DNA of 64,000 nt from Falsochrobactrum tianjinense (lineage in GTDB: Bacteria; Pseudomonadota; Alphaproteobacteria; Rhizobiales; Rhizobiaceae): the NCBI RefSeq assembly GCF_019100495.1, contig NZ_JAHRVA010000001.1:998597-1062596 (forward strand), read 5' to 3'. Both the position numbers and the translations under genes were made by a program. The notes beneath the pieces were generated by a model that did no database searches, had not been told where the DNA came from, and saw only the letters and a list, made by a program, of their open reading frames with translations. This document shows positions 1 through 9,294 of the stretch, piece by piece (the first letter of the stretch is position 1; each line of letters opens with the position of its first letter).

Positions 1-1145
1 TTTTTGGCCTTCAGGCTTTCGGCAATATCTATACGCGCATCACCAATCCTACCACGGCTGTTCTGGAAGAGCGTATTGCGGCTCTGGAAGGCGGTACGGC
101 GGCGGTAGCGACCGCGTCCGGCCATGCGGCACAGCTTCTGATTTTCCACACGCTCATGCAGTCGGGTGATAACTTCATCGCCGCCAACAAGCTTTACGGC
201 GGTTCGATGAACCAGTTCGGGCAGGCCTTTAAATCCTTCGGCTGGGAAGTGCGCTGGGCAGAGGCAACAGACCCTGCGGATTTCGAACATCTCATCGATG
301 ACCGCACCCGCGCAATTTTCATCGAAAGCTTCGCCAATCCGGGTGGTATCGTTACAGATATTGCGGCCATTGCCGAGATTGCCCACAAGCACGGCCTGCC
401 GCTGATCGTCGACAATACGCTTGCTTCGCCTTATCTCGTGCGTCCAATCGAACACGGCGCGGATATCGTGGTCCATTCGCTCACCAAGTTCATAGGCGGA
501 CACGGCAATTCCATGGGCGGCATTCTGGTCGACGGGGGGACCTTCGACTGGGCAAAGTCCGGCAATTATCCGCTTCTGACCGAACCGCGTCCGGATTATG
601 CGGGTCTGGAGTTGCACAAGACATTCGGCAATATTTCCTTTGCTATCGCCGCTCGCGTGTTGGGTCTGCGCGATTTCGGTCCCGCTATCTCGCCGTTCAA
701 TGCCTTCCAGATTTTGACCGGGACGGAAACACTGCCATTGCGCATGCAGCGCCACTGCGACAACGCCTTGAAGGTTGCTTCGTGGCTGCATGGACATGAA
801 AAAGTGTCCTGGGTCAGCTATTCGGGTCTGCCGCACGACAAATTTCATAAGCTCCAGCAGAAATATGCGCCGAAGGGCGCAGGGGCCGTTTTCACATTCG
901 GCATCAAGGGCGGCTATGATGCGGGCGTGAAGTTTGTCAACAGTCTGGAACTGTTCTCGCTGCTGGCAAATCTTGGCGACACGCGCTCGCTGGTCATCCA
1001 CCCGGCCTCGACCACCCATCGTCAGCTGAACGACGAGCAGAAAGTTGCTGCCGGAGCTGGACCGGACGTCGTTCGCCTGTCGATCGGCATAGAAGACGCA
1101 GACGACATTATCGCAGACCTCGAACAGGCATTGGCAAAGGCTTGA
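1..1145 (+). CDS. metY: O-acetylhomoserine aminocarboxypropyltransferase (sulfhydrylase), 5' truncated by the window
   Basis: This PLP enzyme of the Cys/Met metabolism family joins O-acetylhomoserine with sulfide or methanethiol to make homocysteine or methionine in the cytoplasm. The reading frame is already open at base 3, with FGNIYTRITNPT typical of the family N-terminal third, so the true start lies upstream of the window; an internal ATG at 156 is not the start. The PLP lysine is visible in SLTKFIGGHGNSMGG, and LVIHPASTTH near the C-terminus is the conserved substrate-phosphate region. The GHGN motif and large insertion before LHKTFGN favour MetY over MetB or MetC. A hairpin follows the stop. 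Confidence is high for family, good for the exact substrate. Confidence 0.93.
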   Translation, partial: FGLQAFGNIYTRITNPTTAVLEERIAALEGGTAAVATASGHAAQLLIFHTLMQSGDNFIAANKLYGGSMNQFGQAFKSFGWEVRWAEATDPADFEHLIDDRTRAIFIESFANPGGIVTDIAAIAEIAHKHGLPLIVDNTLASPYLVRPIEHGADIVVHSLTKFIGGHGNSMGGILVDGGTFDWAKSGNYPLLTEPRPDYAGLELHKTFGNISFAIAARVLGLRDFGPAISPFNAFQILTGTETLPLRMQRHCDNALKVASWLHGHEKVSWVSYSGLPHDKFHKLQQKYAPKGAGAVFTFGIKGGYDAGVKFVNSLELFSLLANLGDTRSLVIHPASTTHRQLNDEQKVAAGAGPDVVRLSIGIEDADDIIADLEQALAKA

Positions 1146-1170
1146 CGGTTCTGCACCGGTTTTTAAACAA

Positions 1171-1204
1171 GGGCGTGTTCTCACCAGAATGCGCCCTGTT
1201 TCAT
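1171..1204 (+). terminator. Probable terminator of metY
   Basis: An 11-bp stem (1171-1181 with 1186-1196, two G-U wobbles) and a 4-nt loop is followed by TGTTTCATT, 25 nt after the metY stop. The T tract is interrupted, so strength is uncertain. Confidence 0.55.
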
Positions 1205-1304
1205 TATTGCAGTATCAAATAGCAAACCCGTTCGTATCAGACGATTGCAATACTGCTGCTGCCCGTTGTAGCATTCTTCGTGCTTGATCTTTGAGGAGGG
1301 CAGC

Positions 1305-1697
1305 ATGAACCGGTTTACGGGCAGTTGTCTGTGTGGAGATGTCCAGATTGTGGCTTCAGGTCCTCCAAATCGGGTCGGTCTTTGTCACTGTCTGGACTGC
1401 CGTAAGCATCATGGAGCTCTTTTTCACGCTTCCGCGATATTTCCTCAGGAGGCGGTGACAATCGAAGGAGAAACTCGCGACTATGCCGGACGTTTTTTCT
1501 GTCCCCGCTGCGGCTCCCCGGTTTTTGCACGCACTGCCGACGAGATTGAAATAAGCCTGGGCTCCTTGGATGAAACCGGCCAACTGATGCCAACCTATGA
1601 ACTTTGGACTGTTCGCCGCGAGTCCTGGTTGCCGCCCTTTCCGCTTGTAAGGCGATACGAGCGCGACCGTGACGCCACGAGTCGTTTTGAGAAATAA
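1305..1697 (+). CDS. GFA family (glutathione-dependent formaldehyde-activating, CENP-V/GFA fold) protein
   Basis: A 130-aa cytosolic zinc protein of the GFA/CENP-V fold. Zinc-ligand cysteines are visible as CLCG at residues 8-11, CHCLDC at about 27-32 and FCPRCGSP near residue 67. The ATG at 1305 is chosen because GAGGAGGG ends 4 nt upstream; a TTG at 1284 in frame would place that Shine-Dalgarno inside the gene. The family name comes from Paracoccus Gfa, but most members have no proven role in formaldehyde metabolism and the physiological substrate here is unknown. It stands alone, between metY and a tRNA gene, and no operon partner is seen. Confidence 0.88.
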   Translation: MNRFTGSCLCGDVQIVASGPPNRVGLCHCLDCRKHHGALFHASAIFPQEAVTIEGETRDYAGRFFCPRCGSPVFARTADEIEISLGSLDETGQLMPTYELWTVRRESWLPPFPLVRRYERDRDATSRFEK

Positions 1698-1827
1698 AAT
1701 CACCCTACTGTCGCCGACAATGACAATGATTTTGTGCTTTTAGCGAGCATTTGTAGATAAGCGTGGCACGCGGTACGAGCTGAATAACGTCACGCGTTGT
1801 GAAGGCTCTAAAGTTTTAAAGGAAAAC

Positions 1828-1903
<76 letters not shown>

Positions 1904-1930
1904 GACTGATTTGTCAGTCGTTGTGAGAGC

Positions 1931-1959
1931 CGTTTAGGCAATTCATACGCAGAGTGCAA
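1931..1959 (-). promoter_or_regulatory. Sigma-70-type promoter of tRNA-Val
   Basis: On the minus strand TTGCAC (1954-1959) and TAAACG (1931-1936) are 17 bp apart, with the -10 element 27 bp before the tRNA 5' end. The same TAAACG -10 occurs before tRNA-Asp at the same 17-bp spacing. Confidence 0.6.
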
Positions 1960-2225
1960 GCGTAAAATTATGAATCGCACATCCTTCTTTTATCTCATTG
2001 ATAAAAATCGGCAGGCCTGTCTGTTTCTGTCTTAATCTAGGCACTTCAGAGTTGCTCCCGATTCAGGTTCGTCATTTTGCATAACGATTCTATTTTTCGC
2101 AGGAGTCCAAATTTTTTCAGCCATCTGGAAAGGGCTGTGGAAAAGAGAGGTAGGCCAAAAAAGCTAATAAAAGCGGGACTTTTCGGGTAAAAGTGAAAAT
2201 TTTATTTTTTCTTCAAGTCACTCGC
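1960..2225. other. Intergenic spacer between divergent tRNA genes
   Basis: About 270 bp of A+T-rich sequence between the two tRNA promoters. I see no open frame with a Shine-Dalgarno and no convincing hairpin; short T and A tracts are the only notable content. Confidence 0.6.
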
Positions 2226-2254
2226 TTGACAGTAGTGAGAGAACCCCTTAAACG
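2226..2254 (+). promoter_or_regulatory. Promoter of tRNA-Asp
   Basis: A perfect TTGACA (2226-2231), a 17-bp spacer and TAAACG (2249-2254) lie about 60 bp upstream of the tRNA-Asp 5' end, implying a leader of roughly 50 nt that would be removed by RNase P. Confidence 0.65.
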
Positions 2255-2315
2255 ACCGCTCACACCGGACGGAAACGCCGGTTGCGACGCAGCCGCAAGG
2301 CTGATCGAGAAATGC

Positions 2316-2392
2316 GCGGGTGTAGCTCAGTTGGTTAGAGTGCCGGCCTGTCACGCCGGAGGTCGCGGGTTCGAGCCCCGTCACTCGCGCCA
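2316..2392 (+). tRNA. tRNA-Asp (anticodon GUC)
   Basis: A 77-nt cloverleaf including CCA. Acceptor GCGGGTG pairs with CACTCGC, the anticodon stem CCGGC/GCCGG holds loop CTGTCAC with anticodon GUC, and the T-arm contains GTTCGAGCC. Its 3' half is repeated in degenerate form at 4457-4502, which marks it as a likely past integration site. Confidence 0.95.
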
Positions 2393-2815
2393 CTTTTCAA
2401 TAATTTAGAAAAGTGGCGCCCCGCAAAAATTGAAGCGCCAGACCGGCAATTCCTAGCTTTATCATAATTCTTTCCCTTGATCTTATTTCGGCTGAGTTCT
2501 TGTGCCGCATCCACTGCGCGAATAATTTCGATCTGGACCGGAAGGTAGATCTGCTTCAATTTCATTGGTTGGCTGATCGAATTCGCAAGCTTTGCAGACA
2601 AAACGGTATATGCCGCCATCTCCTGAATCAGAGTCGCCGGTGGCTATCATCACGCAGTTGACTGCGTGATGATTTCCGGGAACCCAAAGACGAGACCAAG
2701 GAGGCCCGGCAGGAAATGAAGAAGACGAACAAGCGTCTTGACCAAGTGCTGGCAGCGTTGGTGCAGGAGAAGAAGGGGAGCGCTCGCGTTTACGCGAGCT
2801 GCCCTCATAGTAACA
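2393..2815. other. Gene-poor left part of the island remnant
   Basis: No intact gene is supported. On the plus strand 2662-2826 is an open frame lacking a start that reads DETKEARQEMKK then LDQVLAALVQEKK, charged and coiled-coil-like, possibly the tail of a lost gene. On the minus strand 2402-2619 could encode about 70 residues, but its only ATG abuts GGAG with no spacing and the frame runs into the tRNA. A second inverted repeat (8-bp arms, 2782-2799) lies just past the autotransporter stop and may be its old terminator. Confidence 0.4.
2647..2672. repeat. Perfect 12-bp inverted repeat with 2-bp centre
   Basis: TCATCACGCAGT (2647-2658) is the exact reverse complement of 2661-2672, separated by TG. 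There is no T tract, so a terminator is unlikely; it could be an operator, a recombination site or an element end. Confidence 0.6.
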
Positions 2816-4226
2816 TCAGAATTTGACGGTCAGATCGACCTTGAACCCGTTGTCGCTGGTGCGGCTCGTAAGCTGGCCGCGATAGGAAAGACCGAGTGTA
2901 GCGGATGATGTGATGGCGACATCAAGCCCGGCTTCAATGACGGCGGCATCCCTGCCGATTGGTATGCCGGCAACTTTGAATGCAAAGGCAAGGCGCGCCT
3001 CGGGCGTGACATCGCTGAAGGCATGACGCCAGCTCAGCATACCACGCACCGTTGCTGGCGCATTGCCAAGCGTGAAACCGGTTTGTACGCGGCTGCCAAG
3101 CGTGACGAATGTCGCATCTGTGGTTGGACTATCAGCGTGTAATGCAGCCGCGCCACCTTGCTCCGTAAATGAGTTGGTGACCGTTCTCGATGGTTACATC
3201 ACCTGTTCCCAAGGCTGCTGCATTTTCAATGGTCAGCGTGCCGCCCGAGATTTTTGTGCCGCCGGGGTAAGTGTTGATACCCGTCAGAACAGTGGTACCC
3301 GTGCCGACTTGGCGGACCTCACCGCTGCCGGAGATCGTTCCCGTGAACGTCATCGTATTATTGCGGTTAAAACTAAGCGCGCCATTGGTGACGACATTTC
3401 CGGGGAGAGATCCGGTCGCTCCACCGTTGCCGATCTGTAAAACACCTGCGCTGATGGTAGTTCCACCAGTAAAGCTATTATGGTCGCCTGAAAGTGTAAG
3501 CGTACCAGTGCCCACTTTTCTGATTGCCCCCAGTATCAATGATATTACCTGAGAAATCGGTATCTGTATTAAGGCTCCCTATGGACAATTCAGATGTGAC
3601 GCCGCCTATGAAGCGGACAGTCCCGCCACCTTCAATCGACCCGATTGCAGTTGCACCGGTGGTGGCGACAGTGAGAGAGCCCCGTCACCACCGATAAAGC
3701 GCCCGCTGCCTGCCGTTGCAGTGCCGTTCAAGTATAATGTGCCGCCCGCCGACGTATCGAAGATTGTCTTCCCTGGACCGGTTAGGCCGTCGCCCGAAAG
3801 CTCCAGCGCTTCCCCTTGAGACAGATTGAGAGTTTGGACGTTCGCTGACTGGTTATCGATGGTTCCGACCTGAAGGATGGTCGCGGGGGCGGTCGTGATT
3901 TGATACGCGTCAGCTCCCGCCGTGAAATTTAGAGCTGCTAAGCCAGCAGTGGATACTACATTGACAGACCTAACCGGTGCTCTATCAAAGATCGCGGTAT
4001 CCCCGCTTCCTGGAACAGTTCCTGTGCTCCAGTTTGCAGTGTTATAAAAATCACCATCAACGACACCGAGCCAGTCCTGCGCTTGTGCTTGATCGTTCCA
4101 CAGCGTCGCGGCACCGAAACCCACGGCAGCCCCCGCACCAACAAGCGCGGTTGTCAGCCTCAAGCCCTGAACTGCACGGCTGATTGCACTGGCGCGTAGA
4201 AGTGATGTTCTGCAAATAATTGCCAT
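2816..4226 (-). pseudogene. Autotransporter adhesin-type gene, frameshifted and internally deleted
   Basis: The minus strand begins with a 50-residue signal peptide of the extended autotransporter kind (MAIICRTSLLRASAISRAV, then a hydrophobic stretch and AQAQ), followed by pectin-lyase-type passenger repeats such as GTGTLTLSG and YPGGTKISGGTL. The last 120 codons are the end of an autotransporter beta-barrel (FTEQGGAAAL, TFVTLGSRV, and a terminal VKF). Full barrels have about 270 residues, so most of the barrel and probably much of the passenger are deleted; the join lies near 3180 and is out of frame. Two more frame errors sit in G runs at 3680-3683 (one base short) and 3527-3531 (one base long), and they compensate each other. 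No functional surface protein can be made. Family membership is clear; the original ligand is unknown. Confidence 0.88.
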
Positions 4227-4456
4227 GTTCCCCAGCCACTAGATTTAGTCGCGTAACGCAGCAAAATCGGTCACGTAAAAGCCAATTATATTTATAAAAC
4301 CAAATAAAATAGTATGGCTGCAATAATTACAAGACTGTTCCCGCACGTCGCCATTGTAATTGGCGAGCACCTGATTGACGTAATAGGTGGGTTTTGTCCA
4401 CGGATGGAGAATGTTGTTGCAAGCTTGGAACCGATTAATGTGGACACAGTTCTTTT
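4227..4456. other. Upstream region of the autotransporter pseudogene
   Basis: A 230-bp A+T-rich stretch that would have held the promoter of the minus-strand autotransporter. No other gene is supported here. Confidence 0.5.
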
Positions 4457-4502
4457 CGGCCTGTCATGCTGGAGGCCGCGGGTCCGAGCTCACATCACTC
4501 GA
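4457..4502 (+). pseudogene. Degenerate tRNA-Asp 3'-half fragment (probable old attachment-site copy)
   Basis: Aligns with tRNA-Asp positions 2344-2388: GGCCTGTCA, GGAGG, CGCGGGT, CGAGC and TCACTCG match in order with about eight substitutions and one inserted base. Anticodon GTC is retained but the stem pairs are broken and the 5' half is absent, so it is not a working tRNA. Confidence 0.7.
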
Positions 4503-4540
4503 TCGGTCATTCAGGTCAGGCAGGGTTGTCCAGCCTGATG

Positions 4541-4636
4541 TTATTTTTCTCGCCGCGTCCATGAAAGATAGGTGACAGAAATGATTCCTATCACAATGAT
4601 GAAGATATCTCCGCTGGCAAGCAGGTAGGTGCTCAA
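4541..4636 (-). CDS. Putative 31-aa single-pass membrane protein
   Basis: A short minus-strand frame that is not annotated in any family I know. It starts with TTG, 6 nt after a full AAGGAG Shine-Dalgarno. Residues about 10-24 (DIFIIVIGIISVTYL) form one membrane segment, followed by a positively charged tail WTRREK, which predicts a cytoplasmic C-terminus. It ends in TAA at 4541. It lies between the island remnant and the nuo operon, reading away from nuo. The Shine-Dalgarno and the clean hydrophobic/charged pattern argue for a real gene; the TTG start, the lack of homologue evidence and the short length argue for caution. Confidence 0.45.
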   Translation of the reverse strand: MSTYLLASGDIFIIVIGIISVTYLSWTRREK

Positions 4637-4648
4637 TATAATCTCCTT

Positions 4649-5256
4649 GCGATTCGATTTGCGCCTTCAATCCCGAACGGATGAATCGTAAAGACGTCTC
4701 CGGGTTTTTGAAGGCAAGCGATCTCGCAGGAAGCTGTCTGACAGCCATTTCTTTCCCTTATCGCGAATGCGACAGGTATGATTTTCTCTCTTTCACAATG
4801 ATGTGACCGTAGCCGTCGCAGTTCACTCTTTGACGGAAGGGGAAGCAGGGTAGGGTATCTGGGATACGGCGCTCTATTAACCGTCACTGGTAGTCATGCG
4901 CTGCTCTCGGAGTATTGATTCTTTCACTGCGACTGCAACGGCGGAACGTTTTTCGCGATTTCCTCACGAAATTATGATGTTTTCATGTTATAGGGTGTTT
5001 GGGTGGGAAATATGGGCTTGATACCGTCTGCTCTCGGACATCTGGCCGCACTATCCCCACCTGTTGGGGCGAAGGGCTTGCGCTTGGGTGCCTGCTGCGC
5101 TAACCGTCCCCACGAAATGAGCTGAGTTCGCACGGCATGCCTTTTGAAGCTGCTTGGGGCGACGAGGTTGCAGCAGATGCAATGTGTCGCATGGCCGTAG
5201 GCTCCAAAAAGCTTATGACAGGCGGCGCAGCCTCGTATTCAAGCCGGATAAGGATC
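4649..5256. other. Long untranslated region upstream of nuoA
   Basis: About 600 bp before nuoA with no convincing gene on either strand. An in-frame extension of NuoA to 5137 exists but is unlike any NuoA N-terminus. The nuo promoter must lie here; I cannot pick one pair of -35/-10 hexamers with confidence. Confidence 0.5.
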
Positions 5257-6194
<938 letters not shown>

Positions 6195-6288
6195 TTATGG
6201 CTTCGGCCCAAAAGCGCGGCAAGGTTCGTTGGGGCTCGGCTGCTACCTCCCAAGGGCAGGGCGAGTTCTAAAAAAGGAAGTTAAGGAT

Positions 6289-6897
6289 ATGAGCGAAGAA
6301 GCTCTCGGTGAACTTTCCGGTTATATCAAGGAACGTCTCGGCGATTCTATCGAAGAGACGAAGCTGGCCTATGGCGAGCTGACGCTCAGTGTTCCGGTGG
6401 CGAGCCTCATCAGCGTTCTGACTTTCCTGCGTGACGATGTGCAGTGCCAGTTCATCAATCTGACGGACATTTCTGGCGTTGACTATCCGCAGCGCGCAAA
6501 GCGCTTTGAAGTGGTCTATCAGCTTCTGTCTCCGCGCCAGAACCAGCGCATTCGCGTTAAGGTCGAGGCGGACGAGGATACGTTGGTGCCTTCGGCAACC
6601 GCCGTCTTCATCGGCGCCGACTGGTTTGAGCGGGAAGCCTACGATATGTATGGTGTCCTTTTCTCCGGCCATCCGGACCTGCGCCGCATCCTGACCGATT
6701 ACGGCTTTGAAGGCCATCCGCTGCGCAAGGATTTTCCGCTGACGGGCTTTGTGGAGGTGCGCTACAGCGACGAGCTGAAACGCGTTGTCTACCAGCCGGT
6801 GGAACTGCGTCAGGAGTTCCGCAATTTCGATTTTCTCTCGCCATGGGAAGGGACGGATTACGTCTTGCCGGGCGATGAGAAAGCAAAGACGAACTGA
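6289..6897 (+). CDS. nuoC: NADH-quinone oxidoreductase subunit C
   Basis: The 202-aa homologue of the 30-kDa complex I subunit, which packs between NuoB/D and the rest of the peripheral arm and has no cofactor. The family signature [20 protein letters not shown] is at about residues 107-126. The ATG at 6289 follows AAGTTAAGGAT; the frame is open upstream to 6028 but that part overlaps nuoB and does not look like NuoC. NuoC and NuoD are separate here, not fused as in Escherichia. Confidence 0.96.
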   Translation: MSEEALGELSGYIKERLGDSIEETKLAYGELTLSVPVASLISVLTFLRDDVQCQFINLTDISGVDYPQRAKRFEVVYQLLSPRQNQRIRVKVEADEDTLVPSATAVFIGADWFEREAYDMYGVLFSGHPDLRRILTDYGFEGHPLRKDFPLTGFVEVRYSDELKRVVYQPVELRQEFRNFDFLSPWEGTDYVLPGDEKAKTN

Positions 6898-6914
6898 GCG
6901 ACAGGAAGCTGAAC

Positions 6915-8105
6915 ATGGCTGAGACTCAGGTCCGCAATTTTAATATCAACTTCGGTCCGCAGCACCCTGCGGCGCACGGCGTGCTGCGTCTGGTGCTTGA
7001 ACTCGACGGTGAAGTCGTCGAGCGCGTCGATCCGCATATCGGTCTGCTGCATCGCGGCACCGAGAAGCTGATGGAGGCCAAGACTTACCTCCAGGCTTTG
7101 CCTTATCTCGATCGCCTCGATTACGTGGCGCCGATGAATCAGGAACACGCCTATGCGCTCGCTGTCGAACGCCTTCTGGGTATCGACGTGCCGAAGCGCG
7201 GCCAGCTTATCCGCGTTCTGTTTTCGGAAATCGGCCGTATCCTCAATCATTTGCTGAACGTGACCACGCAGGCCATGGACGTTGGCGCGCTGACGCCGCC
7301 GCTCTGGGGCTTCGAGGAGCGCGAAAAGCTGATGGTGTTCTATGAACGCGCCTGCGGCGCGCGCATGCACGCGGCTTACTTCCGTCCGGGCGGCGTTCAC
7401 CAGGACCTGCCTGACCAGCTTATCGAAGATATCGGCAAGTGGATCGACCCGTTCCACACCACACTGAAGAATCTTGACGATCTCATCACGCCGAACCGCA
7501 TTTTCAAGCAGCGCAACGTCGATATCGGCGTAGTTTCGCTGGAAGATGCGTGGGCATGGGGCTTCTCGGGCGTCATGGTTCGCGGCTCTGGCGCTGCATG
7601 GGATCTGCGCAAGTCGCAGCCTTATGAGTGCTATAGCGAGATGGAATTCGATATTCCGATCGGCAAGAACGGCGATTGCTACGACCGTTACCTGATCCGC
7701 ATGGAAGAAATGCGCCAGTCGGCGCACATCATGCGTCAGTGCGTTGACCAGCTTCTCGGCAAGGAACGCGTCGGCCCGGTCTCCAACACCGACAACAAGA
7801 TTGTGCCGCCGAAGCGCGGCGAGATGAAGCGCTCGATGGAAGCGCTCATCCATCACTTCAAGCTTTACACGGAAGGCTACCATGTGCCTGCCGGTGAAGT
7901 TTATGCAGCAGTCGAAGCCCCGAAGGGTGAATTTGGCGTCTTCCTCGTTTCGGACGGCTCCAACAAGCCTTATCGCTGCAAGCTGCGCGCCCCGGGCTTT
8001 GCCCATCTTCAGGCTATGGATTTCCTGTGCCGCGGCCACATGCTGGCCGACGTGTCGGCAATCCTTGGCTCGCTTGATATTGTGTTTGGTGAGGTTGACC
8101 GCTGA
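6915..8105 (+). CDS. nuoD: NADH-quinone oxidoreductase subunit D
   Basis: The 396-aa 49-kDa-type subunit, related to the large subunit of NiFe hydrogenases, which forms much of the quinone pocket with Nuo[10 protein letters not shown] at the N-terminus and [10 protein letters not shown] near residue 50 are diagnostic, and it ends with [13 protein letters not shown] as the family does. Its TGA shares a base with the nuoE ATG (ATGA-type overlap at 8103-8107). Confidence 0.97.
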   Translation: MAETQVRNFNINFGPQHPAAHGVLRLVLELDGEVVERVDPHIGLLHRGTEKLMEAKTYLQALPYLDRLDYVAPMNQEHAYALAVERLLGIDVPKRGQLIRVLFSEIGRILNHLLNVTTQAMDVGALTPPLWGFEEREKLMVFYERACGARMHAAYFRPGGVHQDLPDQLIEDIGKWIDPFHTTLKNLDDLITPNRIFKQRNVDIGVVSLEDAWAWGFSGVMVRGSGAAWDLRKSQPYECYSEMEFDIPIGKNGDCYDRYLIRMEEMRQSAHIMRQCVDQLLGKERVGPVSNTDNKIVPPKRGEMKRSMEALIHHFKLYTEGYHVPAGEVYAAVEAPKGEFGVFLVSDGSNKPYRCKLRAPGFAHLQAMDFLCRGHMLADVSAILGSLDIVFGEVDR

Positions 8106-9238
8106 TGTCCGTTCGCCGTCTCGCAGATGATGCCGTCCAGCCGGCTGGTTTCGCGTTCAACGCGGAAAATGAGGCCTGGGCGCACAAGACGATTGCAAAA
8201 TACCCGGAAGGCCGCCAGCAGTCGGCCGTCATTCCGCTGCTCATGCGTGCGCAGGAGCAGGATGGCTGGGTCACGAAGGCTGCCATCGAGCATGTTGCTG
8301 CAATGCTCGACATGCCGCTGATCCGCGTTTTGGAAGTCGCAACCTTCTATACGCAGTTCCAGCTCAAGCCGGTCGGTACGCGTGCCCACATTCAGGTTTG
8401 CGGAACCACGCCGTGCATGCTGCGCGGCTCGGAAGCGCTGATGGACGTCTGCCGCCACAAGATCCACCACGATCCTTTCGAACTGAATGCCGAAGGCACG
8501 CTGTCGTGGGAAGAGGTGGAATGTCAGGGCGCGTGCGTCAACGCACCGATGGTCATGATCTTCAAGGATGCTTATGAAGACCTGACGCCGGAACGCCTTG
8601 CCGAAATCATCGACGCTTTCGAAGCAGGGAAGGGTGATGCGGTTAAGCCGGGTCCGCAGAACGACCGGGTGACGTCCGAGCCGATCAACGGCCTGACGTC
8701 GCTGACGGAAGATCTGGACTACAAGAAGATCGGCCTGGAAACCCGCAAGGCATCCGACGCCGCCGCTGCCAAGGCCAAGGCCGAGGCGGAAGCCAAAGCG
8801 AAGGCTGAGGCCGAAACCGTCGCGCCGTCCAATGCCGCCAAGCCTGTAACCAACGCGCCTGAAACCGCGCCGGCCCTCAAGACGCCGTCTGACGTCAAGG
8901 TGTCGAATGCGAAGGAAAAGGCTGCGTCGGTCGAGGCAAAGCAGGACTTCAAGCTCGATGACAAGAACCGCCCGGCTGCCATGGAACGCCCGGAAGCGGC
9001 TGACGATCTGAAGCTTATTTCAGGCGTCGGCCCGAAGATCGAAGCCACCTTGCACGAGCTTGGTATCTTCACTTTCAGACAAGTCGCTTCCTGGAAGAAG
9101 GCCGAGCGCGAATGGGTTGACGGTTATCTGAGTTTCCACGGTCGCATCGACCGTGAAGACTGGGTGAAGCAAGCCAAAGCTTTGGCCAAGGGCGGTGTCG
9201 AGGAATACATCAAGGTATTCGGAAAGAAGCCGGTATGA
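8105..9238 (+). CDS. nuoE: NADH-quinone oxidoreductase subunit E with long C-terminal extension
   Basis: The first 200 residues are a standard thioredoxin-fold 24-kDa subunit carrying the [2Fe-2S] cluster N1a, with ligand cysteines in QVCGTTPCMLRG and ECQGACVNAP. Most NuoE proteins end there. This one is 377 aa: a linker very rich in Ala, Lys and Glu (about 215-290) leads to a compact C-terminal domain (LKLISGVGPKIEATLHELG, then FRQVASWKKAE), which resembles helix-hairpin-helix folds used in nucleic-acid or protein contacts. Long NuoE forms are known in Rhizobiales, so this is lineage-typical, but the function of the tail is unknown. Confidence 0.94.
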   Translation: MSVRRLADDAVQPAGFAFNAENEAWAHKTIAKYPEGRQQSAVIPLLMRAQEQDGWVTKAAIEHVAAMLDMPLIRVLEVATFYTQFQLKPVGTRAHIQVCGTTPCMLRGSEALMDVCRHKIHHDPFELNAEGTLSWEEVECQGACVNAPMVMIFKDAYEDLTPERLAEIIDAFEAGKGDAVKPGPQNDRVTSEPINGLTSLTEDLDYKKIGLETRKASDAAAAKAKAEAEAKAKAEAETVAPSNAAKPVTNAPETAPALKTPSDVKVSNAKEKAASVEAKQDFKLDDKNRPAAMERPEAADDLKLISGVGPKIEATLHELGIFTFRQVASWKKAEREWVDGYLSFHGRIDREDWVKQAKALAKGGVEEYIKVFGKKPV

Positions 9239-9294
9239 TGAGCCTCCCGCCAAGGTCGGATATTGTGACTAACACGAACGGAAACAGGTGAGAC

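Larger units (their letters stand above)
2393..4502. mobile_element. Decayed genomic-island remnant bounded by tRNA-Asp and a partial tRNA-Asp copy
   Basis: The segment starts at the intact tRNA-Asp 3' end and stops at a degenerate copy of the tRNA-Asp anticodon-to-acceptor half (4457-4502). This is the pattern left by tyrosine-recombinase integration at a tRNA 3' end. Inside are an autotransporter pseudogene, a short orphan frame, and a perfect 12-bp inverted repeat at 2647-2672. No integrase, transposase or replication gene remains. That it is an island is inference from the flanks and the broken content. Confidence 0.5.

Noticed and set aside
2402-2619. Minus-strand frame of about 70 codons after tRNA-Asp
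   Set aside because: Its ATG directly abuts GGAG without spacing, and the frame continues through the tRNA gene; there is no family support.
4464-4748. 94-codon minus-strand frame near nuoA
   Set aside because: It runs through the tRNA fragment and overlaps the better-supported 31-codon frame in another phase; no start signal.
6858-8039. 393-codon minus-strand frame
   Set aside because: Antisense to nuoD, which has clear family signatures.
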